A stretch of DNA of 64,000 nt from JAUWGC01 sp963753055 (GTDB lineage: Bacteria; Bacteroidota; Bacteroidia; Bacteroidales; B18-G4): NCBI GenBank assembly GCA_963753055.1, contig CAVWAP010000009.1, positions 124,001 through 188,000 of the forward strand, given 5' to 3'. A program made the position numbers and the translations under genes. Below, piece by piece: positions 56,079 to 64,000 of the stretch (positions are counted from its first letter, which is position 1; the number at the start of each line of letters is the position of its first letter). The notes beneath the pieces were generated by a model. It was not told the origin of the DNA and did not search any database. It was given only the letters and a program-made list of their open reading frames with translations.

Positions 56079-57317
56079 CTATCCTGTTTTAACTTTTGCA
56101 CGATAAAATGGTGTTAGCAGGATCATGCTCAATGAAACGATCATGATGGCAATACCAACGCCGAGGTAGTCTGCAAAAATACCAATTATAGGGGCAAGTA
56201 TTGCGGCACTAAAAGATTTCACCTGGGAATCCAGTGATAGTGTTGATGCCAGGATCCTTTGATCCACGGTATTGCTCACATAAGCCACACCGATCGGCTT
56301 ACGCAGGTTCTCTACAATATAAATCCCGGCAAAAAGAACAACTGACACAAGGTAAAGGTTTAGCCAATACACGAATCCACTCAGGAAGCCCAGGCCAAAT
56401 CCCATGATTAATGTGATATTGAGGGGTATAGCAATGTGCCTGAACCTTTCTGAAAAACTTCCTGACTTTCGTGAGGCATAAGATGTTACCAGGTGCAGAA
56501 TAAAGAAAACTATTCCAATCAGTACAGAAGACCTCTTTTCGTCCTCAAGGTAAAGGAATATTGGCAGTGAAAGGGCCAGGGTTTTTACAACCGGTTGCAA
56601 ATAGTCTTTAACCGCCTTATAATATCCACTATAAAAGGAAAGGTTAGCTAAAGCCTTTAGAACAATTATATTTTTCATGGCTTTCCAGAATTCCGCAGCA
56701 ATGGTATTGAATTCTTGATAGATGGCTTTCCTGTTGAACTTATGTATTGATTTATCCAGATACCCTGGATATGAAGCCACCAGTCCAAGATCAATCAAAT
56801 AAGGAATAATTGAACACAGGAAGATAAATTTATATTGGCCCGTAAAAAATACTATGGTGCCACCTATAAGAGCGGAAAGTGCCGAACCAAGCTGCGACCA
56901 TGACCTTGTATGGCCATAATAACTGACTCTTTGATCATTCCATCCATTAATTGTCAGGTAATCGATGATCATTGCTTTATGATTACCACTTCGGAATGCT
57001 TCTCCCAGGGCAAAGATGATCATGGCCACTGTAAAAATGGAAAAGCTTTTGGATACATAAAAAACACCAAAGGATATGATATAGAAAATGAAAGCCATGA
57101 TCATTGTCCTTCTCCGGCCAATGGCATCAGCAATAATTCCGCTGGGCACCTCAAAAAGGTTGATCGTAACTTCCCGAATGGTAAAAAGGATACCTATTCG
57201 AAAAAAACTAAGGTCATTATCCAGGAAGAACAAGAGCAGGAAGGCTTCAAAGAAGCGCAGGTTCTTGAGAAAACCATAGAGGCAGAATTTATAGTACTGT
57301 AGATCTTTGGAAAACAT
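56079..57317 (-). CDS. MFS transporter
   Basis: This 412-residue protein has about twelve membrane helices. The N-terminal FCLYGFLKNLRFFEAFLLLFFLDNDLS, the loop motif FEVPSGIIADAIGRRRTMI (motif A like, G-x-x-A-D-x-x-G-R-R) and the ALGEAFRSGNHKAMIID segment are typical of bacterial MFS drug-type or uncharacterised carriers. The substrate is unknown. It lies 48 bp downstream of tryptophanase and directly upstream of the fRMsr gene, so indole or amino-acid derivative export is possible but unsupported. Confidence 0.88.
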   Translation of the reverse strand: MFSKDLQYYKFCLYGFLKNLRFFEAFLLLFFLDNDLSFFRIGILFTIREVTINLFEVPSGIIADAIGRRRTMIMAFIFYIISFGVFYVSKSFSIFTVAMIIFALGEAFRSGNHKAMIIDYLTINGWNDQRVSYYGHTRSWSQLGSALSALIGGTIVFFTGQYKFIFLCSIIPYLIDLGLVASYPGYLDKSIHKFNRKAIYQEFNTIAAEFWKAMKNIIVLKALANLSFYSGYYKAVKDYLQPVVKTLALSLPIFLYLEDEKRSSVLIGIVFFILHLVTSYASRKSGSFSERFRHIAIPLNITLIMGFGLGFLSGFVYWLNLYLVSVVLFAGIYIVENLRKPIGVAYVSNTVDQRILASTLSLDSQVKSFSAAILAPIIGIFADYLGVGIAIMIVSLSMILLTPFYRAKVKTG

Positions 57318-57326
57318 ACTATAAAT

Positions 57327-57340
57327 ATACTTGAAAGTAT
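57327..57340. promoter_or_regulatory. Short perfect palindrome just upstream of the MFS gene
   Basis: ATACTT-GA-AAGTAT is a 14-base perfect dyad, 10 bases before the MFS start codon. A repressor operator is possible; chance occurrence in A+T-rich DNA is also plausible. Confidence 0.3.
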
Positions 57341-57364
57341 GTTTATTGGCAGGTCAAGAAGGTA

Positions 57365-58741
57365 TTAAACCCTCTCCAACTCAACAGTAAAATGCCTCAT
57401 TATCATCGCTTCCCTTGCTATCTTGAGGCCTTTGGTAATTTCGTACCTACGGTCGAAGACATTTTTCATTCCGGCAGCAACATAATCCATATGATTATTT
57501 GTGTAAACCCGCCGGGGTATTGTAAGGCGAACCATCTCCAGTTTAGGATACCTGTTTTCGCGGGTTTCCGGATCCCTGTCGGCCAGCAACGCTCCTATCT
57601 CAACACCTCGCACTCCCGATTCAATATATAACTCTATTGCCAGAGTTTGGGCGATAAACTGTTCCTTAGGCAGGTTGGGCAAGAAGCGTTTGGCATCAAC
57701 AAAGATGGCATGGCCACCATAAGGCTTTTGCGTTGGGACGCCATAAGCATTAAGCTTTTCACCAAGGTGCTCAACCTGTTTGATCCTGGTCTCCAGGTAA
57801 TTGAACTCTGTGCCTTCATATAATCCTTGAGCCAGTGCATTCATGTCCCTTCCCGACATACCTCCATAAGTAATATATCCCTCGTAAATAATATTATACA
57901 CGGAAGCCTGCTTGAACAGGTTTTCATCATTAAAAGCGAGGAAGCCACCCATATTAACGATGGCATCTTTCTTACTGCTCATGGTCATACCATCAGCATA
58001 CTGAAACATCTCTGTAACAATTTCCCTGATGGTTTTATCCTGGTATCCCTCTTCTCTCAACTTGATGAAATAAGCATTCTCAGCAAACCTTGCCGAATCA
58101 ACAAATACAGGAATACCAAGCTTATGGGCCATCTCATAAACGGCCCGCATATTTTCCATTGAAACAGGCTGCCCGCCTGATGTATTGCAGGTTGCTGTAA
58201 TCATGATCAATGGAATCTTTTCAACAGGATTATTTGTAAGTACATAATCCAGCTTTTCAAGGTCCACATTGCCTTTGAAAGGGTGCTCGGTAGTTGTATC
58301 AAAAGCCTCATTGATTGTGCAATCTACAGCATGAGCTTTTCTGAATTCAATATGCCCTTTGGTGGTATCGAAATGGGCATTGCCTGGTACGATGTCTCCT
58401 TCCTTCACCATTACTGAAAACAGAACGTTTTCTGCAGCCCTTCCCTGGTGAGTTGGGAGGTAATAATCAAAACCAAGGATATCCTTAATGGCCTCTTTCA
58501 TGCGGTAATACGAAGAACCGCCGGCATAGCTTTCATCTCCTTCCATCATGGCGGCCCACTGTTTATCACTCATCGCTCCGGTGCCGGAGTCGGTTAGCAA
58601 ATCTATAAAAACATGTTCCGACCTGAGGTTGAACAAATTATACTTTGCGGCTGAGATCCACTCTTCCCTTTCTTTGCGGGTGCTTCGCCGGATAGACTCA
58701 ACCATCTTCATTTTATACGATTCTGCAAATGGCAATTCCAT
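57365..58741 (-). CDS. tnaA: Tryptophanase
   Basis: This 458-residue PLP enzyme splits tryptophan into indole, pyruvate and ammonia. The PLP lysine is Lys258 in TMSSKKDAIVNMGG. HQGRAAENVLF near 98, NTSGGQPVSM near 186 and VDSARFAENAYF near 214 are shared by the beta-eliminating lyase family. FDTTKGH near 124, SARFAEN, and RGVEIGALLADRDP near 378 match tryptophanase better than tyrosine phenol-lyase. Indole is a signalling compound in many bacteria. No TnaC-like leader peptide was found in the 383-bp region upstream. Confidence 0.93.
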   Translation of the reverse strand: MELPFAESYKMKMVESIRRSTRKEREEWISAAKYNLFNLRSEHVFIDLLTDSGTGAMSDKQWAAMMEGDESYAGGSSYYRMKEAIKDILGFDYYLPTHQGRAAENVLFSVMVKEGDIVPGNAHFDTTKGHIEFRKAHAVDCTINEAFDTTTEHPFKGNVDLEKLDYVLTNNPVEKIPLIMITATCNTSGGQPVSMENMRAVYEMAHKLGIPVFVDSARFAENAYFIKLREEGYQDKTIREIVTEMFQYADGMTMSSKKDAIVNMGGFLAFNDENLFKQASVYNIIYEGYITYGGMSGRDMNALAQGLYEGTEFNYLETRIKQVEHLGEKLNAYGVPTQKPYGGHAIFVDAKRFLPNLPKEQFIAQTLAIELYIESGVRGVEIGALLADRDPETRENRYPKLEMVRLTIPRRVYTNNHMDYVAAGMKNVFDRRYEITKGLKIAREAMIMRHFTVELERV

Positions 58742-59124
58742 ATGACTACTAAATTTGGGATTAATGAAATAATTTGAAATTAAATACGAGAGGTGTTAGA
58801 AGGCAAAATCGTATTTATCCCTCTCTTTGATATTGAGGTATAAGGCTTTCTTGGATGATATTTTATAACAGTTGCAATACATAATCTGATGTGCCACCTC
58901 AAATATAAAAAATTTAGAGCAAAATAAAAAGTGCAGATAAAAAAATCATATTTTTATCCTGATAATCAGCCCAATATTTCACTACCGGGTATAATGCCAT
59001 CGGAGAGAAGGTGAAAAAAACATCGAGAAATCTAGATATAATTTCTGAAATTTTGCAACCCATGCTTTTTAATCTTGTCACTAACAAGTGGAATTCAAAA
59101 AAACCATAACCAGTTGTAGAGAGG
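58742..59124. other. 383-bp non-coding region between tnaA and the third sigma gene
   Basis: No credible open frame or RNA gene is seen. It is A+T rich. AAATTTTG (59048-59055, seven of eight to TAnnTTTG) may be the promoter of the third ECF gene. A small hairpin CTTGT-CACTA-ACAAG (59074-59088) lies in that gene's leader. No clean -7 box was found for tnaA on the other strand. Confidence 0.5.
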
Positions 59125-59667
59125 GTGGAAATTCATAAAGAATTGATCGAAAAGAGTAAGGAGGGCCATAACCAGGCCCAGTACAAGCTTTATGAGCTCT
59201 ACGCAAAAGCAATGTACAACCTTTGCTATCGCATGATGCACAATCGCGAGGAAGCTGAGGATATGTTGCAGGAGGCCTTCACAGATGCTTTCCACCATCT
59301 CAAATCCTTCAGGTATGAGTCGAATTTCAGCAGTTGGTTAAAAAAGATAGTGATTAACAAGTGTATTAACCACATTAAGAAGAAAAAAGCAGATCTACAG
59401 TTCTTTGAAGACATGAGTTACTTTGACGAGAAGAATGACAATGAAGAAGATTACTCCCCCGGCCTTTCAGTTGAAAGTATTAAGAAAGCCATGGAGCACC
59501 TGCCGAACGGTAGCCGTATGATCTTCTCATTGTACCTGCTTGAAGGATATGATCACAGGGAAATTTCCCAGATTTTGAATATCAGTGAATCGAATTCAAA
59601 ATCACAGTATATGAGAGCAAAGAGAAAAATAAAAGATATTCTAACATCCATGCCATATGAGTCTTGA
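59125..59667 (+). CDS. ECF-type RNA polymerase sigma factor (third)
   Basis: This 180-residue protein starts at GTG behind a purine-rich GAGAGG. Sigma region 2 has HNREEAEDMLQEAFTDAF and FSSWLKKIVINKCINHIKK; region 4 has SRMIFSLYLLEGYDHREIS and the helix ISESNSKSQYMRAKRKI. It is clearly ECF but diverges from the two factors at 45.9 and 49.4 kb. The downstream anti-sigma gene overlaps it by 11 bases. It heads a run of envelope genes, so the regulon probably concerns cell-envelope stress. Confidence 0.93.
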   Translation: MEIHKELIEKSKEGHNQAQYKLYELYAKAMYNLCYRMMHNREEAEDMLQEAFTDAFHHLKSFRYESNFSSWLKKIVINKCINHIKKKKADLQFFEDMSYFDEKNDNEEDYSPGLSVESIKKAMEHLPNGSRMIFSLYLLEGYDHREISQILNISESNSKSQYMRAKRKIKDILTSMPYES

Positions 59668-60229
59668 TAAACTTGAAAAATTCGTTCTTGATCACAAGGA
59701 CCAGTTTAATGACCTCGAGCCGGATCCGGGTTTGTGGAATAAAATCCAACCGGAAGAACCAAAGGTCAGAAAAATAAACTGGTCGGGCATAGCCTGGAGG
59801 GTAGCCGCAGTGGTGATCATTTTTGTTTCGTCTTATTATTTCCATGATTATATGGACAGCAGAAGAGAAGGATCACTGATGGAGCAAACACAAATGAGCC
59901 AGGATATGGAAGGCATTGAGGAGCTGCAGGTGCTAAAGGACGCTGAGGCATACTATACATCCATGATCAACACCAAGGAAGAACAGATCATCCAGTTACT
60001 TGGTGACAACAAAAAAGTCATGGATGAGATTATGGATGAGATGAATGAGCTGGATAATATTTATGTTCAATTGAAAAATGATTTAAAAGATGATGTAGCC
60101 AATGAAGAAATCATCGAGGCAATGGTTCAGAACTACAGAATGAAGCTGTTTATCCTCGAAGACATTCTTAACCAGTTACAAAAAACAAATACTAGCAAAG
60201 ATGAAGAAGTTAAAAAGATCAGGTTATAA
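59657..60229 (+). CDS. Putative anti-sigma factor with periplasmic coiled coil
   Basis: This 190-residue protein has a short N-terminal segment with FNDLEPDPGLWNKIQPEE, one membrane helix (about 47-62, WRVAAVVIIFVSSYYF), and a mostly helical, acidic periplasmic part (about 95-185, DEIMDEMNELDNIYVQL). The x-P-x-x-x-W-x-x-I stub also occurs in both barrel proteins next to the other sigma genes. Here the barrel is missing. It overlaps the sigma gene by 11 bases and the next gene by 29, so these are one translational unit. The anti-sigma role is inferred from stub and position. Confidence 0.7.
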   Translation: MSLDKLEKFVLDHKDQFNDLEPDPGLWNKIQPEEPKVRKINWSGIAWRVAAVVIIFVSSYYFHDYMDSRREGSLMEQTQMSQDMEGIEELQVLKDAEAYYTSMINTKEEQIIQLLGDNKKVMDEIMDEMNELDNIYVQLKNDLKDDVANEEIIEAMVQNYRMKLFILEDILNQLQKTNTSKDEEVKKIRL

Positions 60230-61316
60230 GTCCAGGTTGCTTATCCCACTACTGGCGGGTTTCCTGTTCTCTGGAGCTGCAGAAGCACAGTACTACGAGA
60301 AAAGCAGGCATATTTCAAAAGCATTCTCTGTTGAAAGCGAGACGGAGATACAGGTAAGTAATAAATATGGTACTGTGCACTTGAAACCCTGGGATAAAGA
60401 TTCAGTGAGGTTTGAAATCGAGCTTGTGGTGAAAGCCAAAAAGGAATCAAAAGTAGACAAGATCTTTAACTATATTGATTTTAGCTTTACTGCAACCAAT
60501 TACTATGTGATCGCAAAGACAGAAATAAACAAAAGCACATTCTGGACAGAGGTCTCAGATGCTGCCAATGCTCTGTTTAGTGCAGACAACAAGTCCCAGA
60601 TTGATTATACTGTCTATTATCCCAGGAATAACACCCTGAAAATTGAAAATAAGTTTGGAAACATATATACTACTGATCACTCCGGGAACCTGGAAATTCA
60701 ACTTTCAAATGGCGACCTGAAAGCTCATGACCTCGATGGTGAAACAATACTCAACCTGGAATTTGGAAATGCTTCCATTCATCGAATTGCTAATGGCAAC
60801 CTCAGCATCAATTACTCTGAAATTAACCTTGCAAATGCTGATGTGCTCTCCATAAACAGTAAATCATCAACATTCTACCTCGACCAGGTTTCAGAAATGA
60901 TTATTAAGTCACGCAGAGATAAGTTCAACATAAAACATGTGGGAATCATTAATGGAGAATCATCTTTCACAAACTACAAGATTGAGGAATCTATTAAAAC
61001 AATTGTTCTGAAAACTGAATACGGTGAATTATTTCTCGAAAATATAACACCGCAATTTCACCTACTGGATATGAATTCCAATTATACCGACATAAGGTTG
61101 GGCTTTCCCGGGTCCTTATCCTATAGCCTTGAGATTGATCACGACGAGCACACTGTTATCTCATATCCTGAAGAATATACAGGCATACAACGTCAAACAA
61201 AAGACGAGAAGGAAGAAACATTCCTGACATATGGCAAGGTCGGTTCTGCTTCAGAACCAACCGCTAAAATCAAGATCAGTAACATGGCTGGTACGGTTAC
61301 TATCAAACCACAATAA
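60201..61316 (+). CDS. Secreted beta-strand-rich protein (DUF4097-like)
   Basis: This 371-residue protein has a signal peptide cleaved near GAAEAQ. It is made of short parallel beta repeats with alternating pattern (TEIQVSNKYGTVHLKPW, NTLKIENKFGNIYTTDH, VLKTEYGELFLENI), as in DUF4097 adhesin-like beta-helices. No catalytic site is visible. Its start lies inside the anti-sigma gene. Together with a DUF2807-like lipoprotein downstream, it suggests a set of envelope beta-helix proteins controlled by the sigma factor. Binding partners are unknown. Confidence 0.75.
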   Translation: MKKLKRSGYKSRLLIPLLAGFLFSGAAEAQYYEKSRHISKAFSVESETEIQVSNKYGTVHLKPWDKDSVRFEIELVVKAKKESKVDKIFNYIDFSFTATNYYVIAKTEINKSTFWTEVSDAANALFSADNKSQIDYTVYYPRNNTLKIENKFGNIYTTDHSGNLEIQLSNGDLKAHDLDGETILNLEFGNASIHRIANGNLSINYSEINLANADVLSINSKSSTFYLDQVSEMIIKSRRDKFNIKHVGIINGESSFTNYKIEESIKTIVLKTEYGELFLENITPQFHLLDMNSNYTDIRLGFPGSLSYSLEIDHDEHTVISYPEEYTGIQRQTKDEKEETFLTYGKVGSASEPTAKIKISNMAGTVTIKPQ

Positions 61317-61389
61317 AAAAACTATTAATATTGCAACCCTTCATCAAAGGTTTTGTCAATATAGAATGAAGAATAAAAAACCAAAAAAG

Positions 61390-62118
61390 ATGAAAACACT
61401 TAACATTACCAGAGCACTGCTTTTGCTAATTATCTTAGCCGGATTACTGGTGTCCTGTGGAAAAAATAATATGTATGTGAGGGGCAATGGTCAGATTGGA
61501 GCTGAAACCAGGAATGTACAGCCATTTGAGGGTGTAGTCCTGGAAGGCAGTTTCGAAGTCATCATCAAACATGATACAATTACAGAGGTGATTGTTGAAG
61601 CAGAAACCAATTTAATCCCTTTCATTGAGACTTACGTTACAGGTACTGCCCTGGTCGTTAGAGAGAAACCACATACCAACCTGAAGGCCAATGATCCTAT
61701 CAGGGTATTTGTCAAAACTCCGAAATTAAGATATGCTGAACTTGAAGGCTCAGGTATGCTGTCTACTGAACAATTCGTTAGTGACAATTTGAACTTGAGT
61801 ATCAGTGGTTCAGGAAGACTGGTAAGTGGAGGAGTATTGAAAAGGGTTTACGGCTTTATTTCAGGCTCCGGAGAAATTTATCTTTCTGGCCTGGCTGATA
61901 TTGCAGAATTTTCAATCAGTGGTTCGGGTAATATAGATGCGTACGCATTGCAAGCTGATACTTGTTACGCTAATATTTCCGGATCAGGAAATATGTACGT
62001 GTCTGTAATCGACCTGCTAGATGCTGGAATCTCAGGCAGCGGGAATATTTATTATAAAGGAAACCCTTCGGTTTACAATAATATTACCGGCTCAGGTGCT
62101 GTCATTCATGTACCATAA
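61390..62118 (+). CDS. Head GIN domain lipoprotein (DUF2807)
   Basis: The frame is open from 61231, but the lipobox leader starts at 61390 (MKTLNITRALLLLIILAG, Cys23 in LLVSCGK), or at ATG 61366 with a basic extension. The product has 242 residues. The mature part repeats the SGSG turn many times (LEGSGML, ISGSGRL, ISGSGEI, ISGSGNI, ISGSGNM), the hallmark of DUF2807 beta-helix proteins. FEGVVLEGSFEVIIKHD opens the domain. It should be anchored in the envelope. It follows the DUF4097-like gene in the third sigma operon. Confidence 0.88.
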   Translation: MKTLNITRALLLLIILAGLLVSCGKNNMYVRGNGQIGAETRNVQPFEGVVLEGSFEVIIKHDTITEVIVEAETNLIPFIETYVTGTALVVREKPHTNLKANDPIRVFVKTPKLRYAELEGSGMLSTEQFVSDNLNLSISGSGRLVSGGVLKRVYGFISGSGEIYLSGLADIAEFSISGSGNIDAYALQADTCYANISGSGNMYVSVIDLLDAGISGSGNIYYKGNPSVYNNITGSGAVIHVP

Positions 62119-62128
62119 AGATTTAAAT

Positions 62129-62635
62129 ATGAAGAGATTAATTGTCCTTATCCTTTTAGTCAGCACACTTTCAACCTTTGGACAGGAAAGAAAACATTCT
62201 ATAGGATTTCGTGGAGGTCCAACCTGGGGTTTTACCTATGATTACTTGCAAAATGAGCATAGCGGGTTCAGTTGGCTGCTAAGCTTTCGCCAGAAAGGAA
62301 TGCAGATTACCGGACTGCTGAAGTTCTATCGCCCGGCATTTGAGCGGGTGACAGACCGGTTCTGGTGGTATTTTGGAGTGGGTGGTCACGTTGGCTATAA
62401 TAAATGGAAAGTTTATTATACCTACGATCAGGGACCATATACCTTTTTTACCGAGGTAAACAGGTATGCTCCGGTGATGGGGCTTGATGGGCTCTTTGGG
62501 TTAGAATTTCGAATGGATATTCTTCCTATATGCATAAGTGTTGAGCTTATGCCCTACTTTGAATTATTTGGAAAAGACTTTTATAAGATTAGCTTCTTTG
62601 ATTTTGGCTTTGGAATAAAATATGCATTTAACTAA
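62129..62635 (+). CDS. Putative small outer-membrane beta-barrel protein
   Basis: The start at 62129 (MKRLIVLILLVSTLSTFGQ, a signal peptide) fits better than the frame opening at 62021, which lies within the DUF2807 gene. The product has 168 residues. It is rich in amphipathic beta strands with aromatic ends (HSIGFRGGPTWGFTYDYL, FWWYFGVGGHVGYNKWKVYY) and ends in FGFGIKYAFN, near a barrel signal. About eight strands would fit. No named family is recognised. It is 10 bp after the DUF2807 gene and so in the same operon. Confidence 0.7.
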   Translation: MKRLIVLILLVSTLSTFGQERKHSIGFRGGPTWGFTYDYLQNEHSGFSWLLSFRQKGMQITGLLKFYRPAFERVTDRFWWYFGVGGHVGYNKWKVYYTYDQGPYTFFTEVNRYAPVMGLDGLFGLEFRMDILPICISVELMPYFELFGKDFYKISFFDFGFGIKYAFN

Positions 62636-62650
62636 TAAAATATATTTATC

Positions 62651-63295
62651 ATGAAAAAAATTATTATCCTTCTTACACTTTCCGCTTTCCTCTTCACGCC
62701 TTACGCAATACAGGCCCAGGAAAATGATCAGGAGATGAGAACAATATTTGGCGACAAGCAGCATGCTAGTGGTGGTTATGGTGCAATTAGCTTTGGTTAC
62801 ACTCAAATAGACGGTAAGGATGCTTTCATGGGAGGCGTCAAAGGTGGCTGGCTGATCAATCATGGTGTTACACTTGGATTGGCCGGATACGGATTTATCA
62901 ATGATGTATCTAATACTGCCCCGGGAGATGAGATTAAAACACACCTGGCCGGGGGCTATGGCGGACTCCTGATAGAGCCTATCCTTTTCCCGAAGTATCC
63001 TGTCCATGTCACCTTCCCTATAATCATTGGTGCTGGAGGCATTTCTTACTTTGAGGATTACTGGAAAAGCAGTGATGGTTCACAACCACCTGAATATTAC
63101 TATGGCTATATCGACGCAGATGCTTTTTTCGTTTTTGAGCCGGGAATGGAATTAGAACTCAATATCGTTCATTTCTTCAGGATTGCAATTGGTGGATCAT
63201 ACCGATATACATCCAATATCACCCTGCTCGATCACGATAATGATATTCTGCGGAACTTCAATGCTTACTTTACCCTTAAGTTCGGTAAGTTCTAA
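62651..63295 (+). CDS. Putative outer-membrane beta-barrel protein, unknown function
   Basis: This 214-residue protein has a signal peptide (IIILLTLSAFLFTPYAIQAQ). The mature protein alternates glycine/aromatic strands (GGYGAISFGYTQIDGKD, FMGGVKGGWLINHGVTLGL, FFRIAIGGSYRYTSNI) and ends in AYFTLKFGKF with a C-terminal aromatic residue, so a small barrel is likely. It lies 15 bp after the previous barrel-like gene and before a terminator, closing the third sigma operon. No family is recognised. Confidence 0.75.
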   Translation: MKKIIILLTLSAFLFTPYAIQAQENDQEMRTIFGDKQHASGGYGAISFGYTQIDGKDAFMGGVKGGWLINHGVTLGLAGYGFINDVSNTAPGDEIKTHLAGGYGGLLIEPILFPKYPVHVTFPIIIGAGGISYFEDYWKSSDGSQPPEYYYGYIDADAFFVFEPGMELELNIVHFFRIAIGGSYRYTSNITLLDHDNDILRNFNAYFTLKFGKF

Positions 63296-63360
63296 AAAGA
63301 CATTGATGGATTGTTGCAAAATCTGACATTCATCAATCATTGGTTACTACAACATTGGTT

Positions 63361-63392
63361 ATGAGGCGTCCTCCACAGGATGCCTCATTTTT
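63361..63392 (+). terminator. Rho-independent terminator of the third sigma operon
   Basis: A 12-bp stem ATGAGGCGTCCT / AGGATGCCTCAT (one G-T pair) with a CCAC loop is followed by a short T tract, 65 bases after the last stop. Confidence 0.8.
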
Positions 63393-63415
63393 GTTGTTCA
63401 GAAAGCAGCTCTTGA

Positions 63416-64000
63416 TCAGAAGTAACTTGTACCATCCCAACAATGCGTACACAATTGCTCCTTAGGCAGGCCAATAGACTCGATCAGATCGTCTAACTTT
63501 TGATATTGCAGGGATGTGACACCAATTCGTTCCCTGATTTTTTCAATCATGGCATGATAACGGTCCGTGCCAGGCCTGGCGTATTCATCCAGGTGGTTAT
63601 CTTCAGTGCCTTCCAGGTCTTTAATGGCTTTTCGTCCGGCCAGGTCCAATGTGGAACGGGACCTTGAGAAGTTCAGAAATTCACAGGGAAAGATCAATGT
63701 CGGACAGGCCGGCCTGACATGTACTTCCTCAGCACCATACTCATATAAAATCTTGACATTATCCTGAAACTGCGTCCCCCTGACTATTGAATCATCACAG
63801 AATACAATCTTCTTCCCTTCAATCAATGACCTGACAGGGATCAACTTCATCTTGGCAACCAGGTCTCTCATCTCCTGGTTTTGGGGCATGAAACTTCTGG
63901 GCCAGGTAGGAGTGTACTTTACATAAGCTCGTTTATAGGGTATTTGCTTCTCGTTAGAATAGCCGATGGCATGAGCAATGCCTGAATCAGGGATCCCGGA
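63416..64000 (-). CDS. purF: Amidophosphoribosyltransferase, C-terminal part (partial at right edge)
   Basis: The frame runs off the window edge; 194 residues are visible. From the edge inward they read SGIPDSGIAHAIGYS, then KKIVFCDDSIVRGTQFQDN, the PRPP-binding motif of type I phosphoribosyltransferases with the Asp-Asp pair. It ends in LCTHCWDGTSYF. This looks like canonical PurF, which makes phosphoribosylamine in de novo purine synthesis. A second, much longer PurF-like gene is at 25917. The N-terminal glutaminase lies outside the window. Confidence 0.9.
   Translation of the reverse strand, partial: SGIPDSGIAHAIGYSNEKQIPYKRAYVKYTPTWPRSFMPQNQEMRDLVAKMKLIPVRSLIEGKKIVFCDDSIVRGTQFQDNVKILYEYGAEEVHVRPACPTLIFPCEFLNFSRSRSTLDLAGRKAIKDLEGTEDNHLDEYARPGTDRYHAMIEKIRERIGVTSLQYQKLDDLIESIGLPKEQLCTHCWDGTSYF

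Noticed and set aside
62564..63007. 147-residue minus-strand open frame
   Set aside because: It is antisense to two envelope genes with signal peptides in one operon, and has no domain pattern.

Overview
The window comes from a Bacteroidota chromosome, probably an uncultured Bacteroidales or Marinilabiliales-like lineage. The evidence is several T9SS C-terminal sorting domains, a PorV/PorQ-family protein, bacteroidete promoters of the TTTG-N19-21-TAnnTTTG type, an extended bacteroidete-style PurF paralogue, a bacterial GGGP synthase, and a LytS-type sensor with Reg_prop and Y_Y_Y domains. I found no rRNA, tRNA, CRISPR array, transposase or prophage. The window is almost fully coding, with a partial gene at each end.

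Layout. 1-3.2 kb: the end of an arsenic operon (ArsF-like tail, ArsG-family permease, ArsP-like permease, ACR3). 3.2-8.7 kb, minus strand: acyl-CoA ligase, S9 peptidase, GGGP synthase, phosphopantetheinyl transferase. 8.8-10.2 kb: ahcY. 10.2-15.7 kb: a Rieske-like lipoprotein, a small basic lipoprotein, a propeller sensor kinase, a LytTR response regulator, and a conserved membrane protein preceded by a tandem LytTR-box-like repeat. 15.8-24.9 kb: TonB-dependent receptor, giant T9SS-type surface protein and PorV/PorQ protein. 25-27.8 kb: greA, a HIT protein and a long PurF paralogue. 27.9-33.8 kb: a peptide-use operon (C69 dipeptidase, M14 carboxypeptidase, YfcC carrier). 33.8-37.4 kb, minus strand: hydrolase, phosphofructokinase, an unusual pyrimidine tract, and a dicarboxylate/amino-acid symporter. 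37.5-39.1 kb: an Asp-box T9SS protein. 39.1-45.7 kb: a TetR-controlled RND efflux operon.

45.9-54.5 kb is the most interesting region. It holds two consecutive modules of ECF sigma factor, a protein with an N-terminal anti-sigma-like stub, one inner-membrane helix, a linker and a C-terminal outer-membrane barrel, and a T9SS-sorted PKD protein. A third PKD protein follows. The middle genes have the architecture of the dual membrane-spanning anti-sigma factors reported in Bacteroides. The consistent pairing with a secreted PKD protein suggests a complete surface-to-sigma circuit. At 59.1-63.3 kb a third ECF/anti-sigma pair heads an operon of DUF4097-like, DUF2807-like and two small barrel-like envelope proteins.

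54.5-58.7 kb, minus strand, holds QueD, a MntP-like protein lacking both conserved aspartates, a free-methionine sulfoxide reductase, an MFS transporter and tryptophanase. The window ends in a second purF on the minus strand.
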